Origin: Phascolarctos cinereus
Taxonomy: Eukaryota; Chordata; Mammalia; Diprotodontia; Phascolarctidae
Assembly (NCBI RefSeq): GCF_002099425.1
Contig: NW_018344059.1
Span: 5,592,001 to 5,656,000, forward strand
DNA: 64,000 nucleotides
Direction: 5' to 3'
The notes below the pieces were generated by a model. It saw only the letters and a list, made by a program, of their open reading frames with translations, was not told where the DNA came from and ran no database searches. The position numbers were made by a program, and so were the translations under genes. Position 1 is the first letter of the stretch, and each line of letters opens with the position of its first letter. Below are positions 33,451 to 45,518 of this stretch, piece by piece.

Positions 33451-34264
33451 TGAGATGGAGAGGGAGGGGAGGAATCAAAACCAAGGGTTCTAGGGATATT
33501 TGGGAAGAAAGGAAACACTTTCATCTGGGGGGGGGGGATGACGACACAGAAGAAGCACCTGGCTGCCCCCAAGCTGAGCTCACCTCAAAGGAGATAAGGC
33601 TTCTAAAAGACATAGTTGCTAAAGAGGGGTTCATGGTAGGCTTGGGATGCAGAAAAGCTAGGACTAATATGTCTTAACTGGTTTTCTGCCTCATGGGTGT
33701 CTAGTTTCCCATAATGAACTGGAGACTTCTGCCCAGGAGGGACCTGGCTACTCCTCTGGTCTCATATAGTCCTTACCTTGCCATAAAGACTTGATGGATT
33801 GACTGAAAAGCATTTGAACTCAGGACAACTGTATTTCCCTAGTGCCCTCCTCCCAGGGGAAGGGGACAAGGTCCCTGTTGGTGTTTCTGCCCTTATTTCT
33901 AACCATCTCAATGTTTGTGGACTCCAGATTTTTTCTAATATGAAAGGAATTGAGTGTTAATGCAGAAGTTGTGGGGGGGGAAGAGTAGGAGAGCTGGTGA
34001 GACCTTTCTTTTCCTCCCTTTCCTCACCCTACAGGTTTCACACCTGGAAGAAGGATTCAGCCTAAAGTAATAACTTCAAGGTGGGGAGAAGGGGGGCTTC
34101 AGGGGCACACACATTTGTGCCAGCTGGGACTCCTCTCAGCAGCTGCAGTCCAGCTGCTCCCTGAGGTGGAGCCCCCAAAGTTTCTGGTCCCTCCAGAGGT
34201 ATCCGATCCCCAGTCCCCACTCTCTCCTCTCTCCTCTGGCCTCCCAGGCATCTCTGCACTGCCC

Positions 34265-34405
34265 CCATGACCCCCAGCCAGCTTCACGCCTGGCTGCCTG
34301 GAATCTGTAGCCGCCCTTGTTTTCTGTCCCGGGAAGGGGATTTAATGCTGGTGAGAGATGGCAGGTTGACAGGCAGAGAGATTAAAGCCCGAGGCTTTGG
34401 CCGAG
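34265..34405. promoter_or_regulatory. Candidate conserved non-coding element
   Basis: gctggcctgg-type CpG-bearing unique DNA with ggggatttaatgctggtgag and gagagattaaagcccgaggc. Confidence 0.3.
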
Positions 34406-35399
34406 AAGCAGAGTTGGCCTCCACAGACCCCCTGCCCCTTAGCACTGGAGGGCTTACTGTTCCCCCCACCAGCAACCCTTTCCTTTCCCTGGTCCTCATG
34501 GTCCAAACTATTCCCCCTTTCCAGGGAGATGAGATCTTGTCTGAAAACACCTAAGCCTACACACCCCCACCCACCAACACACTAACCCCATCAAGCCACT
34601 CTGGCCTTGCCTATCTGTGTGACCTTGGGCAAGTCGACTTGCTGCCCCTCTTCTCATCCTGGGTCCCCTCTCTTCATCAGTCTTAGCAGGCAAAACAACG
34701 CACATTCATTAATGGAGGCAAGGGAGGGACAAGGGCTATTTCATCAACAGTGGTGTTCAGTACCTTTTCAAAGAGGTCTGCACCCTCTGCTTAGCCTCTT
34801 GCAGGGGAAGTTGGGCAGCTGTGTAGGAGGGGACAGTAGAGGGAATTGGGGTACATGGGGCTGGAGATGTTAATATTTGACCTCCATCCATCCATCCATC
34901 TCTTCCAGCAGCTGGGAGGGGAGATTTCCGAGGAGGCAAGCTGGCATCGCAATCAGGCGAAAATCTCTGCAAACCCATCTTCAGCTCTAGCCAGCCCTCC
35001 CTCCCACGCCCCCCACAAAGCAATCAGGAGCTGTGGTCTCCTCTCCTAGTAACACAGCTTCCCCTTTCCCGTCTCTTCACCCTGGGGTTGGGTTGGGCTG
35101 AGGAGCTAGGAGTTAGGGAATGAGGGAAACAGGGAAAAACAAGGGAAATAACAACTCATTAGCTTTGACCTTCCAGTTCCATTCCCCCCACCCCAACTGT
35201 ACCACCTAGTCATTTCTCTGGCTGTGAGGTGACCTCAATACACAGGTGTCTCTGAGGCTTTGAACTGAGCTAGTAGGGAAAGAGAAAGTAAACACCTCCC
35301 CTCCAGGTGCTCAGTCTGCTCACTCCCCTCACCCCAGGCCCAAAGCATTCTAAGGCTTAACCCCACCCCCTCAACCAGGGTTTGCTGGAGCCAGCTCAA

Positions 35400-35570
35400 A
35401 CTAGCCCTATTGTTAAATTTTCACTGTGAGCATTTACACCACAGAAATCTGGAAACCTACAAATCACGGTTTGATTTATTGTTTTGTTAATTGTCTAGAC
35501 TTAAGAAAGTGATGGCGAACATGATAATAATGCAGACTAAACTTAAAAGGCTGTCCTAAGGATTTCTTCC
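35400..35570. promoter_or_regulatory. Candidate conserved non-coding element, AT-rich
   Basis: caaatcacggtttgatttat, tgttttgttaattgtctaga and gataataatgcagactaaac form a repeat-free AT-rich block with a RUNX-like accaca (about 35440). Confidence 0.35.
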
Positions 35571-35792
35571 CCGCACCCCACCCCCAGAGCTGGTTGTTAA
35601 ATATTTACCAGCATGTCCCTGCAACACTCCCCAAAGACCCCCAGTAGAGCATGATGCTAGAGATTTATTTTTAAAACAACAACCCACTTGCTCAAGGTCA
35701 CGAAGTAGAAGGGCATCAGTTCCTAAGGACTGAGTAACTTGGGTCCTTTACTTCCCCTGAAGAACCAAGTAGAATAGGATTTTGAGCAAAAT

Positions 35793-35956
35793 TAGGAGTT
35801 CTTACATATTTTTGTGTCCTGAACTCCTTGGGCAGTCTGGTGAAGTCTGTGGAGTCCTTTCTCAGAACACTGTTTTTAAATGCATAAAATACGTAATACA
35901 TAAGATTATAAAGGAAAGTAATTGTGTTGTTGTCAAAATATTTTTAAAAACAAGCT
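35793..35956 (-). mobile_element. hAT-like MITE, copy D, reverse
   Basis: ttgggcagtctggtgaagtc, then tttttaaatgcataaaatac, the reverse of copies A and C. The outer end is cut by the next SINE. Confidence 0.6.
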
Positions 35957-35960
35957 TTCC

Positions 35961-36110
35961 AGGGCAATTAGGTAGCACATTGGATAGAGTACCAACCCTG
36001 TAGTCAGGAGGGCCTGAGTTCAGATCCACCCTCAGACTTTTGACACGTACAACCAGTTTGACCAAGGGCAAGTCACTTAAATGCTGATTGCCAAAAAAAG
36101 AAAAAACACC
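35961..36110 (+). mobile_element. MON1-like SINE
   Basis: aattaggtagcacattggat head and A-rich tail. More diverged than its neighbour. Confidence 0.75.
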
Positions 36111-36164
36111 AACAAGAAGCTTTTCTTGTATTCTCTTGTTTTACCAGAGAAAGAAAAAAGGTAG

Positions 36165-36312
36165 GCAGCTAGGTGGTATAATGGATAGAGCACCAACCCT
36201 GGAGTCAGGAGGACCTGAGTTCAAATCCGGTCTTAGACCAGACACTTGACACTTACTAGCTGTGTGACCCTGGGCAAGTCACTTAACTCCAACTGCCTCA
36301 ACAAAAAAAGGA
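36165..36312 (+). mobile_element. MON1-like SINE
   Basis: aggcagctaggtggtataat, then gtgtgaccctgggcaagtca and a short A tail. 'gaaaaaggt' and 'ggaaaaaggc' at the edges suggest a target-site duplication. Confidence 0.85.
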
Positions 36313-36315
36313 AAA

Positions 36316-36412
36316 AGGCTCAGAGAGGGTGAGCTACCAGTAACAAAGTTGGTAGATTCTGGATTTTGAACCCTGGTCTTACAATTCAAAACCCAATACA
36401 AGTTTTACTACC
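36316..36412 (-). mobile_element. MIR-type SINE fragment
   Basis: gctcagagagggtgagctac, then gattttgaaccctggtctta. Confidence 0.5.
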
Positions 36413-36574
36413 CCATGGGAACCCAGATATCCTAAACTGATAACTCCTGCCTCTTTCCAACTGCAGTTTACCTTTCAGAAGATAAATAAAAATTGTCAAC
36501 TCTATTCTCCAGTGGACCTTGTTCTCCTGCTGGGGGAGGGGGCTGTCCCAATGTCTTTTCTTTCTTGGGCAAAG

Positions 36575-36715
36575 CCTTTAACTGGTCTAAGCCATATCTT
36601 CACTTGTAAAATAGGAATAATAATACTTGCCTTGCCTACCTGACAGGGCTGTTGGGATGTATGTACCAGCATTTTGGGAAGCATAAACCATTGCATGCAT
36701 TCAAAATTTCATTAG
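36575..36715 (+). mobile_element. THER1-type SINE 3' half
   Basis: cttgtaaaataggaataata, then ctgacagggctgttgggatg. Confidence 0.6.
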
Positions 36716-36719
36716 TGTA

Positions 36720-37230
36720 ACTGCTATCAGATCCATAACAACAAGAAGTATTTTTTTTCCCATTGATCTAGCAGCATCCTCTCCAACCCCAAAGAGAGAA
36801 AAAAAAAGAACCAGTGATCCAGGCTCTCTCTCCTCTCCCAGGTATGAGACTGAGTCCCCATCTTGTCTTACAGGTTGGAGAATGGTGGGCCCCCTGGATA
36901 TTAGGCATTTTGGGAAATGTCCTGAGCCTTGTTTGGGAGACACAGCCCTATAACTTGGCCTCCTAGGAACAGCCCCAGTTAGTTCTGGAGGGGTCCATGA
37001 TTACATAGTGCAACTCCATAGGCAGGATTACATTACTTTCTAGGGTACACGAAGATGCACCCACTCCTTGTATGTGTGTACATGGAAACCTGTACAGGGA
37101 CCCTGGATAGTGGGTTGAGAGTAGCTTACATGTGAGTCAAACATTCTGAATTCTCAGCTCCTGGGTAGATCGACTTAACATGCCCCAAGCGGGGAAACAG
37201 TGTTGAGGCTTGCACTGCTGGCTCCCACTG
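36720..37230. other. No gene seen
   Basis: Unique sequence, short frames only. Confidence 0.45.
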
Positions 37231-37231
37231 T

Positions 37232-37415
37232 TGGCATGGTTTGATAGAAAGAGTGAGTGCTGCACAAGGTGAAATCAGAGAACCACTTACTCGCTGTGTG
37301 ACCCTGAACAAGTCACTTTAATTCTGTGCTTCTCAGTATCGTCTTCCATAAAATGAAGGGGGTCAGACTAGATAAGCTCTAAGGGCCCTTCCAGCTCTAT
37401 CTTTATTATCCTATG
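37232..37415 (+). mobile_element. MIR-type CORE-SINE, marsupial variant
   Basis: ttactcgctgtgtgaccctg, then gggcccttccagctctatct. Confidence 0.7.
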
Positions 37416-37589
37416 GACATCCTTCCACCAAGGCCTAGGTAGGGAGGTACAGAGAGGCAAGAAATTAATCATCTATAGCTCTCAAGGGGCCAAATATTTT
37501 AGTGACTCACAGGTTCACTGGCCTTTTTGTCCATCTCAGGCTTCTCCTCAAGCCTGGACAGACAGAACAAAGAAAAAAAATCTCCCATA

Positions 37590-38130
37590 CTTTTTCCTAA
37601 AACACAGGTCTAACCATGTCAATCCCCTAGTCTAGAAGCTTCCCTTATTTCCTAGTACCCCAGGATAAACAGATTCCTCTGGCATTGAAAGCCCTTCACA
37701 AATCTTTCTCCAGATTAATTAATTACACACTCCTCCACTTATATTTCCTATATTCTAGCTAGCCTGGCCTATGTGATGTTCTCCCATGCATTTCATCACC
37801 AGCTTCCATCCTCCATAGAATGGCTGCTTGAATACTCACATTCCTCACCTCCACTTCTTGGAAGCCCTAGCTCTGTTCAAAGGCTCAGTTGTCAGCTCAG
37901 GTCATACAGCAGAAGTCCTTTCTGATTCTCTCAGTAGTTATACCCTTCCCCATAATTAACTGGTATTTTTTTGTATTTATATTTGTACAAATGTATATTT
38001 GTATTATGTGTCCATACATTTCCCTCCCAGTAGAATATAAGCTGTTTGAGGGCAGGGATTATTTCAGTTTTGTCTTTGTAGCCTCATTGCCTGGCATATA
38101 ATAAGTGCTTCATAAATCCTTGCTGATTTG
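37590..38130 (+). mobile_element. L2 LINE 3' end
   Basis: aggtctaaccatgtcaatcc, then agctgtttgagggcagggat, gcctggcatataataagtgc and ttcataaatccttgctga in L2 order. Confidence 0.8.
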
Positions 38131-38339
38131 GGGCAGGGCAGAGCCTGGGGCTGAGAAAGCTCCTTGTTATTTCAACTGTCTGACCTAGGACTACAGCCCA
38201 TTTTCCCTGCTGTTGGGACACCCAATCAACTGCCTCTTAGCACCTACGTGAAAGTCTATCCCCACAGTTTACTTTGACCTAGGCCTTCTGGATTGAGGGA
38301 TTCTAAGCCTGATCCCTCACAAAATCCTGGGAGACAACA

Positions 38340-38515
38340 ATTTAATGGACCCAGGTCTGGATTTAGAGTCAGAATTCAATTCAAAATCCCATCTCTGCCA
38401 CTTCCTGTGTGACTTTCAGAAAGCTATTTCCTCTCTCTGGGTCAAAACTTCCTCAATGCAAAATTATAAGATTGGAGTCCATGATTTCTGAGGTGTTCCC
38501 TCCAGCTCTAAAGCC
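38340..38515 (+). mobile_element. MIR-type CORE-SINE, marsupial variant
   Basis: tctgccacttcctgtgtgac, then gttccctccagctctaaagc. Confidence 0.65.
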
Positions 38516-38519
38516 CAGA

Positions 38520-40415
38520 AAACACATAACCCTGGCCTGTAGCTAAACCACGGGACTAACTGAAGTCAACTGGAGGCGAAGAGGGTTAGCTAGACTAGAG
38601 TGCAGCACCACCCCTCACCCTCATGCCTCTAGGTCCCTGTTCAAGTGAATTCAGGGCAGGAGAAAGGATGCTGGTAGACAATAGATGGGGGGGGGCAGCC
38701 TTTGTGAAAATATAGACCATTAGAATCAGGTTAGTTATCCCTAGGAACCTTGACTTCGTCCTGTTGGAGCTCTAACTGGAAGTTACCTGGCTGAGAATGG
38801 CCTTAAGAGAATCACTGATTCAGACCATCCATCCGCCTCTGCTCAGATTATCCTCAACCAGGCTCCAGAGGACCTAGGACTGCCTGCCCTATGGTCTCTT
38901 TGATGAAGATAGGAGGGAATGACAGGGGCCAAAGTCCTTGAACACAGACCCAAGGGAGCCCCTATTGGCCTAAGATATAGACTAGGGGCAGGAGATAGGT
39001 GTGTGTACAGGGAGGGTAGGGGGATGAGGGATGAGGGGTCAGCTATCTCAGACTAAGACAGCCTTACACAGTGTCTCTCACTTTCATAGTCTCTCATACA
39101 CAACTCACACTGCTTCTCTTTTCTTGAATAGCTCTTTCTCACAATCTTTGCAAAGGGGTACTTTGGCAGAGAACAGGGTTTCCCTGGAAAACGAGGAAGG
39201 TAGAAGCCAACCAGAGACAGTTCTAGAAGAGTGGGCTGAGGACAGAATTCTTCTGTTTCCCCCTAGACCATGAAACGCTAGAGGGCAAGGCCTTGACTCC
39301 AGGGGTTTTAGCTACCAAGGGACCATGAAGGAACAAACGGGTTTCCAGAGGGAGAGGGTCCAAGGCAACCAAGGGGGCTTAATTGAATCATGGAGGGTCA
39401 TAATCAGGGGTAGCTAAAGTGGAAAGGGAGCAATAAGACCCCAGCAGAGCCCCCCACCCCTGGTTGTTTTTTTTTTAACAAAACTTCCCAGGAGGAAAGA
39501 GACAATAGGACAGGAGAGGGCAGGAATGAAGGGGAACATTTGCTTGGACTGAGGTTCAGAGTCTTGGGGAAAAAGTTGTAATTCAAAGGTTAGTATTTTC
39601 TTTTCCCTGCTTCCCCTGAAGAAGGCTATAGATCTCCCTGGGCAGGGAAGCCTAGAGTGGTCACAGCAGAGGCAGAGGAAGGATTTGAAAGAGGAAGAGT
39701 AGGAGTGGAGTTCATGGAGAACAGGGGTACATGTAAGGAAGGGGAAAGATGTTCCAGCCCTGGCGGGAGGGTCAGAGAAAGGAGGAGATCTGGGTCGAAC
39801 AGGAGAGGAAAGGGCATTAGTCTGGGTATGAGGAGATGAGGATGGGTAGGCCAGAAACTGCAGGGTGTGGAGAGGGTGACATGGAGATGTGAAGAGCTGA
39901 GCCTAGCCAAGGAGGCCAGCATTGGGAATTAGAATCCACAGCAGAATGAAGAAGTCAAGTGATGCACCACACCATAAAGGAGAGGAAGACAAAGCTTCTC
40001 AAGATTCACAATCTTGCTACCCCAACCCTGGAATCATCCCTGAGTCCTCAAGAGTTGGAGACACAGGATTAAACCTGCTTGAATTAGAAGAGGAGAATGC
40101 CCTTTGCTCCAAGCCCCTATTGTCATTTCAGGGCCAGCCTCCCTAGGCCTAAGGATTGTCCAACCCTTTTAGTCAATAATTCCAGAAAGGGACCAAGAAC
40201 CACTCGGTCCCAGCCTTTTTCACCAACTCATTTTAAAGAATCCACCTCCAGGAAAAGTGTTCTGAGGTCTTCTTGGGACGAAACTGAAGGTCTAGTTATC
40301 GGCTAGATTGTTCCCCTCCCTGTTCCCCCCCCACACCCCCGCCAGCTCCCCGCTGGCTCTCCTAGGATTTGGAGTCAGATTCCATGCTCTGAGGACATGC
40401 TCTTAACACAATAAA
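38520..40415. other. No gene seen
   Basis: Unique, purine-rich in parts (39.6-39.9 kb). Open frames under 100 codons without domains. Confidence 0.5.
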
Positions 40416-40419
40416 ACAC

Positions 40420-40590
40420 AGTATGTTGAAAAGATTAGGAGACCTGGATTCTAATCTGCTCAGCCACCAACATACTGTGTGATGTTGGGGAAGTCACTTT
40501 TCCTCTCTTGACCCGGTTTCCTATCTGTAAAATGAAGGGCTTGGTCTACATATCCTCTAAGGTCCCTTCTAGCTCCAATATTTTATAGAG
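40420..40590 (+). mobile_element. MIR-type CORE-SINE, marsupial variant
   Basis: ctatctgtaaaatgaagggc, then ggtcccttctagctccaata. Confidence 0.7.
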
Positions 40591-40594
40591 TTCT

Positions 40595-42265
40595 AGTCTT
40601 TGGGATCTCTAAACCCTGAGATCTGGTAAGGGGCAGGGGCAGGGGCAGAGCCAGTCTGTAAGCCGCAAGCGCCTTCTTCTTCCAGTGATGAAAGGAGGAG
40701 GGAGGTTCAGGAACATTTCCCCCACAGCCTCCTCCTCCCCCCTCCCCTACCTCCCCTCTCTCTTCTCCTCTCCTCTCCATTCTGCTCCACCTGGGGAACA
40801 TGCCAGGCCGAGTTGCAGATGCAGAGCCTGCGGGGGCTATTTAAACAGCAGTGGGGGATGTGGGCAAGCGGGCAGCTGACCCATCCCCCCTTCCTCCCTC
40901 CCCAGGGCGGGAGTGACTGGCCTGGCCAGCAAGGGGCGGAGAGGAGTCTGCAGCTGTTCCTACCACCTGTGCCTGTCACGTTTCCGCCAGCCCGGTCCTC
41001 CCCCCACCCTCCTGTAGGCTCTCCCACCCCCAGTGGTTGGAGGAGGTGAGAGGAGCAGACAGGAATGGGGGTGGGGGGCCCAGGAGTCCTGGCTCCAGCC
41101 CGAAAGGCCAGGCTGGGGACCAGGCGGATTACCATGCTAATGAGTGCAGGGGATAGATGGATGAGTCACCGGACGCCGACGTGGGCAACTCCCCCCTCTT
41201 CAAACCACCCTCCCCCACCAAGCCCTGGCACTAGAGGCCCAAATCAAACACCTGTACGGGCGCCAGCGAGGGGCCTGTACTGTGCCATCTGTGGACTGTG
41301 CCCAGTGCCAGCTGCCTGGTGTTGGGGGGAAATGGAGGCGGGGGGATCAAGCCCTTGCATGGGGAGACTGGACAGTGGCCTGGTCATCTCATTCCTCGGA
41401 TTCAGTGGGAAGTATGAACCCTCCCATTAGGTCCCCTCCACCATCATCCCGAATCCAGACCTCAGTCATTTTCCACATCAAGGACAAATCCCTTAGTAAG
41501 GGCTCTGAGGCTCCACACTCCACACCCCAGTTTTGTCCTGAGATTCCCCCAAGCAACCAAACCAGTCTTCTCCTTCATTCTCCCATCCCTAACCTTGGGC
41601 ATCAGACATCCTTGTCCCTTGGGCGAGGCCCACTGACCATTGCCTACCTTGAATTCTAGATCTCAACTCAGGTTTCCAACCTCTTCCAGCTGTCCCTCAA
41701 TCCCCTCCTCCTGCACTCCCCTGGCCCATTACCTGGGCTGAGTGTTAGCTAGTGCCTAAGGGAAAGAGGCCAGTCTGTACAGGACTGTAGGGCACATACC
41801 CGCTCTCATCAGAATGGACGGGGCAAGGAGACTGGGGGCAGGAAGCCCGTGCTTGTGTCTCTCATTTCTGGATCCTTGCACTGCTGTGGGGGCGGTCTGA
41901 GAGAAGCACGGCCACTAGCTCCAGCCCCTACCCTGGCTGGACAACCCCACCCCCCAGCTCCTCCGAGAAGCCAACCGCCTGGAGAGATCACAAACAGCCA
42001 CATGAAAGGGAATTTTTCTGGGGTAGAGACAGAGTTGAAAGCTGCCTCTCCTGCCAGCATGCCCCCTCCCCCAAAGGCCCTCCAGTTCCTCTCTGGCCTG
42101 GGGTAAAGGGAAGGAGGGTGCTGGGAACTCAATTCAGACCCACTCCCACATATGCAAAACACAGGCACATCCATGCAGCCACATACCCATGTCTTCCCCA
42201 ATGAATTCATAAACATTTAGGAAAAAGCTTACCTGCCCCTTCTATGCTGAGGGTGCCCCACCTTA
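40595..42265. other. Unique GC-rich sequence just downstream of CXXC5
   Basis: No gene proven. Open frames of 121-142 codons on both strands between 40.7 and 42.2 kb overlap each other and show no domain. The regulatory-looking cluster at 41090-41320 lies here, and 40810-40990 holds ctatttaaac and E-boxes. Confidence 0.5.
41090..41320. promoter_or_regulatory. Candidate enhancer with clustered motifs
   Basis: GGATTA at 41126-41131 (OTX/PITX type), ATGCTAAT at 41134-41141 (POU/homeodomain type), TGAGTCA at 41162-41168 (AP-1), CACCTG at 41249-41254 and CAGCTG at 41309-41314 (E-boxes), with CpGs (ccggacgccgacg, acgggcgccagcg). Repeat-free, about 3.5 kb past the CXXC5 3' end. Confidence 0.4.
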
Positions 42266-42270
42266 CTTCC

Positions 42271-42272
42271 CT

Positions 42273-42321
<49 letters not shown>

Positions 42322-42410
42322 GTGTGTGTATATATATGTATATGTATGTGTGTGTGTGTATATACATATGTATATGTATGTGTGTGTGTGTGTGTGTGTG
42401 TATGTATAAA
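42271..42410. repeat. Compound (TG)n/(TA)n microsatellite
   Basis: Alternating tg and ta blocks. Reading frames through it are artefacts. Confidence 0.9.
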
Positions 42411-42419
42411 TAGGTGACC

Positions 42420-42738
42420 AGGAAGGTTGGCAGAGTCCTAGATTCTCCCCATGGCTCAACTGTCACCAACTCCTAGGAAGGGAACTTGAGGTCACCCTGT
42501 TCATCCCCCCACTCTCATAAAGGACTGTGCCCTTCTTTCTGCACACTCAACTAATTCATTTCCATGCCAACCATCTGTCACCATCACCAAGTTCTTCCTT
42601 ACTTCTAACCTTGATCCCTCACACTACAATTTCACCCTCAAAAAGCATTCAGGTCCCCCAAAGAGCAGCCAGTATCTAGCTCAGGACAGAAACTTCCCTA
42701 CCAGACTCCTCCTCTCCCCCTAACCTACATATACCTCC
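42420..42738. other. No gene seen
   Basis: Unique sequence. Confidence 0.4.
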
Positions 42739-42739
42739 T

Positions 42740-43145
42740 CAACTTATTATCCTAATAATAGGTAGCACTTACACAGGCCCTTAAGATTTGAAAAGCACTT
42801 TACATAAACTCTCATTTTATTCTAGAATGTTAAGAGCTGGAAAGGATAAGTCATCTCATTTTATAGAAGGAGAGACTGTCCCAGGAAGGCACTTGGACCC
42901 CCAAGTCATACAGATAAAGGCAGAGAGCCAAGACCAGAACCCAGGTCCTACATAATCAAAAAATATTAGAGCTGTAAGGGACCTTTGAGATCTTCTAGTC
43001 CAACCCCATCATTTTACATATAAAATAACAGATCCAGACCTGAAGTTACTGTTATTGTGACTTGTCCAAGGTCATACAACCAATAGAAGGTATAGTATAG
43101 ACCTGAAGCTAGCTCTTTTAACTCCAGCTTCCCACTGCTATCATC
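42740..43145 (-). mobile_element. Cluster of reverse MIR/THER-type SINE pieces
   Basis: 42748-42820 is THER1-like (gatttgaaaagcactttaca). 42820-42950 and 42957-43145 are MIR3-type (gagctgtaagggacctttga, cttgtccaaggtcataca). Confidence 0.65.
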
Positions 43146-43149
43146 TGAT

Positions 43150-43822
43150 ACCCAGCACCCATGCCTATTGTGAGCTATCCTATTATCCAAACACCTCTCT
43201 AGCCTCAGTCTCCATACCTCCCATGCAGCCTAAGTTTGAATAACACCCCACTAGTGAAAAATCAAGCTGGGCCCACTGTCCCATAGGTGACTCCCATATT
43301 GACCCCAGCAGTTTTCCTCCCTGCCCTCCCCCCCAGCCCATGTTTACTCTCCCTTTCCCCTTCGGGCTTTTCAGGAACTTCCACCTAGGTGGCATCCTCA
43401 CACATGGAGTATGGACCCCTCTTAGCTCCCACAGCTCAGTAACATTCCATTCCCGGGGCCCACGAAGCATCTTCATTGGACACAGATCAACACATAATAG
43501 ATCACTGGCCAAGCAATGATTCCTGGAAGAAAAACCCAGCCCCTCAAAGCCCAGAGCCCAAGGACAGAGGGGAGAGCTAGGAAAAAAGTTAGGTGTCCTG
43601 GGACTCTGAGATGCCCAGGTGTGTTTACTTCCCCAAGCGGAGACTGGAGTAAGGCTGATCAAAGCTGTAGGATAGGCTAAATCCTGTTGGAGAATGCTCT
43701 GCATCTGGTAAGGAATGATTTGGGGGTTCAAATCACACGTAAGGGGATGAAGATATGCTAAGCTAATAGCTACTCATTGGAAAGGAAGGTGTGAGGCAAC
43801 TGCTCATATTAGACATGAAGGT
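43150..43822. other. No gene proven
   Basis: A 182-codon open frame on the minus strand (43183-43731) covers most of it but has no recognised domain. Counted as chance. Confidence 0.4.
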
Positions 43823-43825
43823 ATG

Positions 43826-43959
43826 AGGGCAGCTAGGTGGTGTAGTGGATAGAGCACTGGCCCTGGAGTCAGGACCTGAGTTCAAATTTGACCTCAGACA
43901 CTTACTGTGTGACCCTTGACAAGTCATTTAACCCCAACTGGCTCATACAAAAAAAAGGG
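43826..43959 (+). mobile_element. MON1-like SINE
   Basis: gggcagctaggtggtgtagt head and A tail. Edges aaggtatgag and aaggtatggg suggest a target-site duplication. Confidence 0.85.
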
Positions 43960-44739
43960 AAAGGTATGGGGTATGGAGGAGGGGATAGTTAGAGATAAAT
44001 CGATATAGACACAAGAGATCCCAAGTCAGAAAAGCAGGACCAGAAATATAAAAAGAACAAATCAGGGGCCTGGTCAAGTAGAAGCCTGGGGTGCCAGGAA
44101 CAGTGCTCTATGTGTGTAAGGAAGAATAGTGGAGAAATAAGTGTAGGACAGACAAGGAATACACTATTATGTCCTCCACTCCTCCGACTCCCCAGCATGG
44201 GACCATGGGGCTGCTTTGAATAGCACAAAGCAGGGAGAGGGTCAGAAACAAGTAAAGCCCCAAACCCCCAGCTGGGAATAAAACCATGATTACTGTCAGC
44301 TTTGGGCCAGCATGGGGTCTGCAGCACATCCTCCCCACCCACCCCACCCACCATCAGAAGATTCACAGATCCATCCAGCTGTGGGTTATCTGAGGTCCAG
44401 GGACTTAGTGGGGGTTGGGGTGGGAAGATGGGGACAGAAGAGACTGCTGCCTTCTTGCTACCCCTACTAGATGAAAAGACCATTTCAAACAGTCTGTGTT
44501 TCCTCTGTTTCCTTGCAGACACCTCCTGTTCTTTCTTCCCAGAGAACCCAGCTCTTCCTGTCTCCTAGATCCTGTGCTGGGGATAGAGTGTCAACACAAC
44601 TCCTCGCAAGGTCCATAGATTTTCAGGGGGGGTTTATGACACATCCACTTGGGGACAGTAGGGAGGAAGGAAAGAGAATGGAGTCATACCCAGGCCTCCC
44701 CACAAAACTGAAGATGAAGAAGCAAGATGTGAATTGAGA
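43960..44739. other. No gene proven downstream of CXXC5
   Basis: A 177-codon open frame on the minus strand (43989-44522) lies beyond the CXXC5 polyadenylation site and has no recognised domain. Confidence 0.4.
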
Positions 44740-44757
44740 CACAAAACATGCATTCAT

Positions 44758-44763
44758 TTTATT
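44758..44763 (-). terminator. Polyadenylation signal AATAAA of CXXC5
   Basis: The minus strand reads gtgAATAAAatgaatgcatg, a canonical hexamer followed by a T/G-rich stretch (ttttgtgtctc) typical of a downstream element. Cleavage is expected about 10-30 nt further, near 44730-44748. Confidence 0.8.
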
Positions 44764-45512
44764 CACAAAACAGCCTGGTTCGCTAAAACAATACAAACAG
44801 CATGTCCATCAGCAGTAAGAGACCAGGGCCTGGGGGGGGGGGTGTAGGTGGTGGTGGGGAGAGAGAATCCTCAGCCCCAGGGCACCCCCACTGCCCTGGG
44901 GACAGTTCTGTCTTTAACCTCAGTGAGATTATAAAAGTGATTTTTTTTCTTTCTAAGTAAAACTGGTATTAGGGGCACCTCTGTATATTGGAGCCCTAGA
45001 TCCACATAAATTAGATAACAGAACTTTTAAAGTCGTCATTGTCACCATGTTTAATTTTCTTTTGAAGGACCACTGGGGTATGACATGGTCTGCTTTGGGG
45101 GGGGGCGCCCACCTCTGACGCTTTGCTCCTGGCTGCTAAGTTGCAGATGTAGATGGTTCCAGGGTGGGGGCTCTATATCACTATAAACATATTCTCATTA
45201 TAAACATGAAGTGGTGTACTCTAGGAAAACTATGCACTATTTTATGATGGGAAAGAATCAAACAAAGTTTAAATGAGGTGGAGTTAAACAACTGTGCTAA
45301 ATTACAGTAGTGCTTATTAGTAACTAGATTTCAAAAGGTTACTGAAAATTTACATTCTCTACACAGAAACTGCATCTTCCACACAAACAACAGAAATGTC
45401 AACACACGAAGGAAACTGATTGTCCATTCTCTGCTATTAAGTCTCCATACTTTACAGATTCATTTTTCTTTTTTTTTCTTCTTCTGCAAAGCAGTTAAAT
45501 GTTTTTGTTTTT

Positions 45513-45518
45513 TTTATT
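45513..45518 (-). terminator. Possible proximal polyadenylation hexamer in the CXXC5 3' UTR
   Basis: AATAAA lies on the minus strand about 200 nt after the stop inside a long A-rich tract. It could be an alternative short 3' end. The A-rich surroundings make oligo-dT internal priming an equally good explanation for any apparent transcript end here. Confidence 0.25.

Larger units (their letters stand above)
33455..35790. other. Unique intergenic sequence with candidate conserved blocks
   Basis: No gene seen. Blocks at 34265-34405, 34900-35050 and 35400-35570 are repeat-free and look constrained. Short (ccat)n near 34884-34900. Confidence 0.45.

Noticed and set aside
40700-41435. 121-142 codon frames at 40.7-41.4 kb as a small gene
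   Set aside because: Several overlapping frames on both strands in GC-rich DNA, no domain, no convincing start context.
43183-44522. Two minus-strand frames (182 and 177 codons) as extra genes after CXXC5
   Set aside because: No recognisable domain, composition like surrounding intergenic DNA, and overlapping shorter frames on the other strand.
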